Below the pieces are notes generated by a model. That model saw only the letters and a list, made by a program, of their open reading frames with translations, was not told where the DNA came from and searched no databases. From an uncultured Candidatus Peregrinibacteria bacterium (GTDB lineage Bacteria; Patescibacteriota; Gracilibacteria; CAIRYL01), in NCBI GenBank assembly GCA_903882825.1, contig CAIRYL010000114.1, positions 1 through 6,145 on the forward strand: a stretch of DNA of 6,145 nucleotides. Reading direction: 5' to 3'. The stretch's first letter is position 1. The number at the start of each line of letters is the position of its first letter. Made by a program: the position numbers and the translations under genes. Shown here piece after piece: positions 4,544-6,145 of this stretch.

Positions 4544-5074
4544 ATGGTTGAAACATTAAAGAATATTGCAATATTGGTAGAAGATACTCCGGCAGAAGCG
4601 GAGAAGATGAAAAAGGAATTAGAAGCTAAGGGGTATACCGTGATGCATGCTCTATCCGAAGATGGAGGTATTGGTCTGGTTCAAAAGTATGCTCATGATG
4701 CTATCCTAGTATGTTTAGACGGGAATATGCCTCTAAATAATACCCCCGAAAGCTGGAATGGAAGTGGATTTAAAGTTGCACAGGCGGCAGTAGAAGCGGG
4801 AATTGAAGAATGGAAAATAGTTAGTATTGCAGACGTTCAAAAATACGGACCAGGAAGAGATATGACTAAAATGGGAATTCTTTATGTGGGGAAAAATCTC
4901 AGTGGTGTCCCTACAGCAAAAGAGAGGAACGCACAGATCCAAGAGAATAAACGACGTAATCAACAATCTGCTATATCTAGCGAAGCTCCTAAAGTTAATA
5001 ATTTCATGGGTGGTACTATTATAGAGGCTCGTCAGGATTATTATGGAGGTAATTACGGAATGGGTGATAATTAA
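4544..5074 (+). CDS. Stand-alone receiver-like (REC) domain protein
   Basis: A 176-residue protein whose first 120 or so residues read as a response-regulator receiver fold. Visible landmarks are the acidic pair E13-D14 (AILVEDTPAEAE), the phospho-acceptor candidate D59 in CLDGNMP, a hydroxyl residue S94 in KIVSIADV, and K117 in ILYVGKNLSG. These are the positions expected for a phosphorylatable receiver. An insertion after D59 (LNNTPESWNGSG) is longer than usual. There is no DNA-binding or enzymatic output domain. The tail (about 125-176) is Q/N-rich, then G/Y/N-rich, and probably disordered. It is transcribed divergently from dnaK with 232 nt between start codons. No histidine kinase is adjacent. 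No Shine-Dalgarno sequence; ACCCCTTTTTTT abuts the ATG. TTTATAAC just upstream is -10-like and could give a nearly leaderless mRNA. The REC assignment is fairly secure, its signalling role unknown. Confidence 0.78.
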   Translation: MVETLKNIAILVEDTPAEAEKMKKELEAKGYTVMHALSEDGGIGLVQKYAHDAILVCLDGNMPLNNTPESWNGSGFKVAQAAVEAGIEEWKIVSIADVQKYGPGRDMTKMGILYVGKNLSGVPTAKERNAQIQENKRRNQQSAISSEAPKVNNFMGGTIIEARQDYYGGNYGMGDN

Positions 5075-5091
5075 AAATATATTGGAACGGT

Positions 5092-5464
5092 ATGAATTGT
5101 AAATGTTGCATTATAGATACTTCGGAAAAAGATTTTTGTGGGGCTACTATTCAACAGTTTACATTTTTAAATCCTGAAGTTTTGGGGGGCATTTATTCGT
5201 TTTTTTATACGTTGCAATAGGGCACGACTTTGCAAAATATTTGTCCCCGCCGTACACCGGAAAAATGGAATAGGCACCAAATTACTGAGTGCTTTTGAAG
5301 AATATTTAACAGATATTGGAATTGTTCGACTTTCGGGAAATATCTATTCTGCTGAAATCCACCAAGATTCTTTAGAAGTTTTTTATAAAAAACAGGGATT
5401 TATAATTGAGAATGATCCAGAAAGTGAATATCCTCTTATTTTTAAAGATATTTTTAAAAAATAA
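5092..5464 (+). pseudogene. Small GNAT-type N-acetyltransferase, split by a +1 frameshift
   Basis: Two frames make one protein. The first, from ATG 5092, reads MNCKCCIIDTSEKDFCG, continues to LGGIYSFF and stops at TAG 5218-5220. The second frame, displaced by one base, carries FVPAVHRKNGIGTKLLSAFE, the GNAT motif A with the RxxGxG acetyl-CoA pyrophosphate loop (R-KN-GIG). It then gives LEVFYKKQGF, typical of GNAT motif B, and ends at TAA 5462-5464. The second frame has no ATG before motif A. Removing one T from the T7 run at 5200-5206 joins them into a 123-residue protein; the G6 run at 5184-5189 is an alternative site. The joined product is short for a GNAT, so the N-terminus may also be reduced. 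The substrate is unknown. It starts 17 nt after the REC gene, possibly co-transcribed. The shift could be real decay, slippage or a read error. Confidence 0.75.
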
Positions 5465-5535
5465 AGAGTTTCCGAAATACTCTTCCGCTTTTGTGTTGGT
5501 TTGGGTACGCTTTCGGGGTTCTTTTTGTATTGGGT

Positions 5536-6145
5536 ATGGCTCTTCAAATTGGTATTGTGGGAATGCCCAATGTGGGAAAATCGACCTTGTTTAATGCTAT
5601 TACCAAATCATCATTGGCAGTTGCCGAAAATTTTCCATTTTGTACCATCGACCCCAATGTGGGAACGGTAGAAGTTCCTGATACACGGTTAGATGCACTC
5701 TCAAAAATTGTGAATCCTCAACGGATTGTTCGTTCGGTTATTGAATTTGTAGATATTGCAGGTTTAGTAAAAGGTGCCAGTGAAGGAGAAGGATTAGGAA
5801 ATCAATTTCTTTCTCATATTCGTAATTGTGATGCCATTGCCATGGTGATACGGTTTTTTCAAGATTCCAATATTCATCATGTAGACGGAAGTGTAAATCC
5901 TAAGCGTGATAAAGAAGTAATAGAAACAGAGCTTATTTTGGCAGATCTCCAAACAATTGAAAAAAATATTGATCGGATTCAGAAGGGTGTGAGGAGCGGA
6001 AAAAAAGAAGATATTTTAAAGAAAGATCTGTGTGAAAAGCTCAAACCTTTTTTAGAATCTGGGAATTGTGCCCGAAAACTTCCCATTTCCGACGAGGAAT
6101 TTTCTGCGTTGCAAGAACTTCATCTTCTCACTCAAAAACCAATGC
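5536..6145 (+). CDS. ychF: YchF/Obg-like ATPase, 5' part (runs off right edge)
   Basis: The first 203 codons of a conserved TRAFAC-class P-loop protein. Visible motifs: the G1/Walker A GMPNVGKS (9-16), NFPFCTIDPNVG (32-43, switch I region containing T37), DIAG (73-76, G3), then GASEGEGLGNQFLSHIRNCDAI (80-101) and the YchF-specific RFF-DSNIHHVDGSVNP (106-122). The stretch from about 130 to 180 is the helical insertion that follows. The window ends at LLTQKPM, just before the NxxE motif that gives YchF its ATP rather than GTP preference. The C-terminal TGS domain is outside. Family members are about 360 residues and bind ribosomes, with roles in translation and stress response. ATG 5536 gives the standard MALQIGIVGMPNVGKS start. 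No Shine-Dalgarno sequence and no clear promoter are visible in the 71 nt after the GNAT remnant. Confidence 0.96.
   Translation, partial: MALQIGIVGMPNVGKSTLFNAITKSSLAVAENFPFCTIDPNVGTVEVPDTRLDALSKIVNPQRIVRSVIEFVDIAGLVKGASEGEGLGNQFLSHIRNCDAIAMVIRFFQDSNIHHVDGSVNPKRDKEVIETELILADLQTIEKNIDRIQKGVRSGKKEDILKKDLCEKLKPFLESGNCARKLPISDEEFSALQELHLLTQKPM

Noticed and set aside
5464..5484. Weak stem AAGAGT/ACTCTT after the GNAT remnant as a terminator
   Set aside because: Only six A/T-rich pairs and no proper T-run; too weak to call.
1..6145. UGA recoded as glycine
   Set aside because: The long genes contain no in-frame TGA, including glycine-rich dnaK. The absence of TGA among the six placed stops is too small a sample to argue for recoding.

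Overview
The window looks like a piece of an AT-rich bacterial chromosome, probably from a Patescibacteria/CPR-type organism. That assignment is an inference from four things: a DUF5652-like two-helix protein, start codons without Shine-Dalgarno sequences, compact small genes, and dispersed palindromes. All six stop codons I could place for annotated genes are TAA or TAG, and no in-frame TGA interrupts the long genes. UGA-as-glycine recoding, as in Absconditabacteria and Gracilibacteria, is therefore not supported.

Left part (1-1371), minus strand. A gene start runs off the left edge (90 to 1). It is preceded by a possible promoter whose spacer contains a run of nine G. Next come a small two-helix membrane protein (342-563) and a 141-residue protein of unknown function (811-1236). 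Between and behind these genes lie four copies of a 34-36-nt hairpin repeat and two copies of a 29-nt perfect palindrome. Paired arm positions change together between copies. Three of the four hairpin repeats sit at, or within about 30 nt of, the 3' end of a minus-strand gene, and one supplies the gene's stop codon.

Middle (1372-2427), minus strand. An Mrr-family restriction endonuclease (winged-helix N-terminus, Mrr catalytic C-terminus) probably acts as a stand-alone defence nuclease. Its start codon overlaps the stop of a possible 20-codon upstream frame. Upstream of it lie a strong intrinsic terminator and a 20-bp palindrome that end the dnaK transcript.

Right-centre (2428-4465), minus strand. 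A full-length dnaK (627 aa) has a near-consensus vegetative promoter whose -10 box lies inside the spacer of a CIRCE operator. This is the classic HrcA heat-shock arrangement. No grpE, dnaJ or hrcA lies next to it.

Right (4544-6145), plus strand. Divergent from dnaK is a stand-alone receiver-like (REC) protein with a Q/N/G-rich tail. It is followed by a small GNAT acetyltransferase gene split by a one-base shift near a T7 run, and then by the 5' part of ychF, a conserved P-loop ATPase associated with translation.

No tRNA, rRNA, CRISPR array or transposase gene was seen. The points most worth a second look are the two covarying hairpin-repeat families, the possible poly-G phase-variable promoter, the shared ACCCCTTTTTT(T) tract before the dnaK and REC start codons, and the broken GNAT gene.
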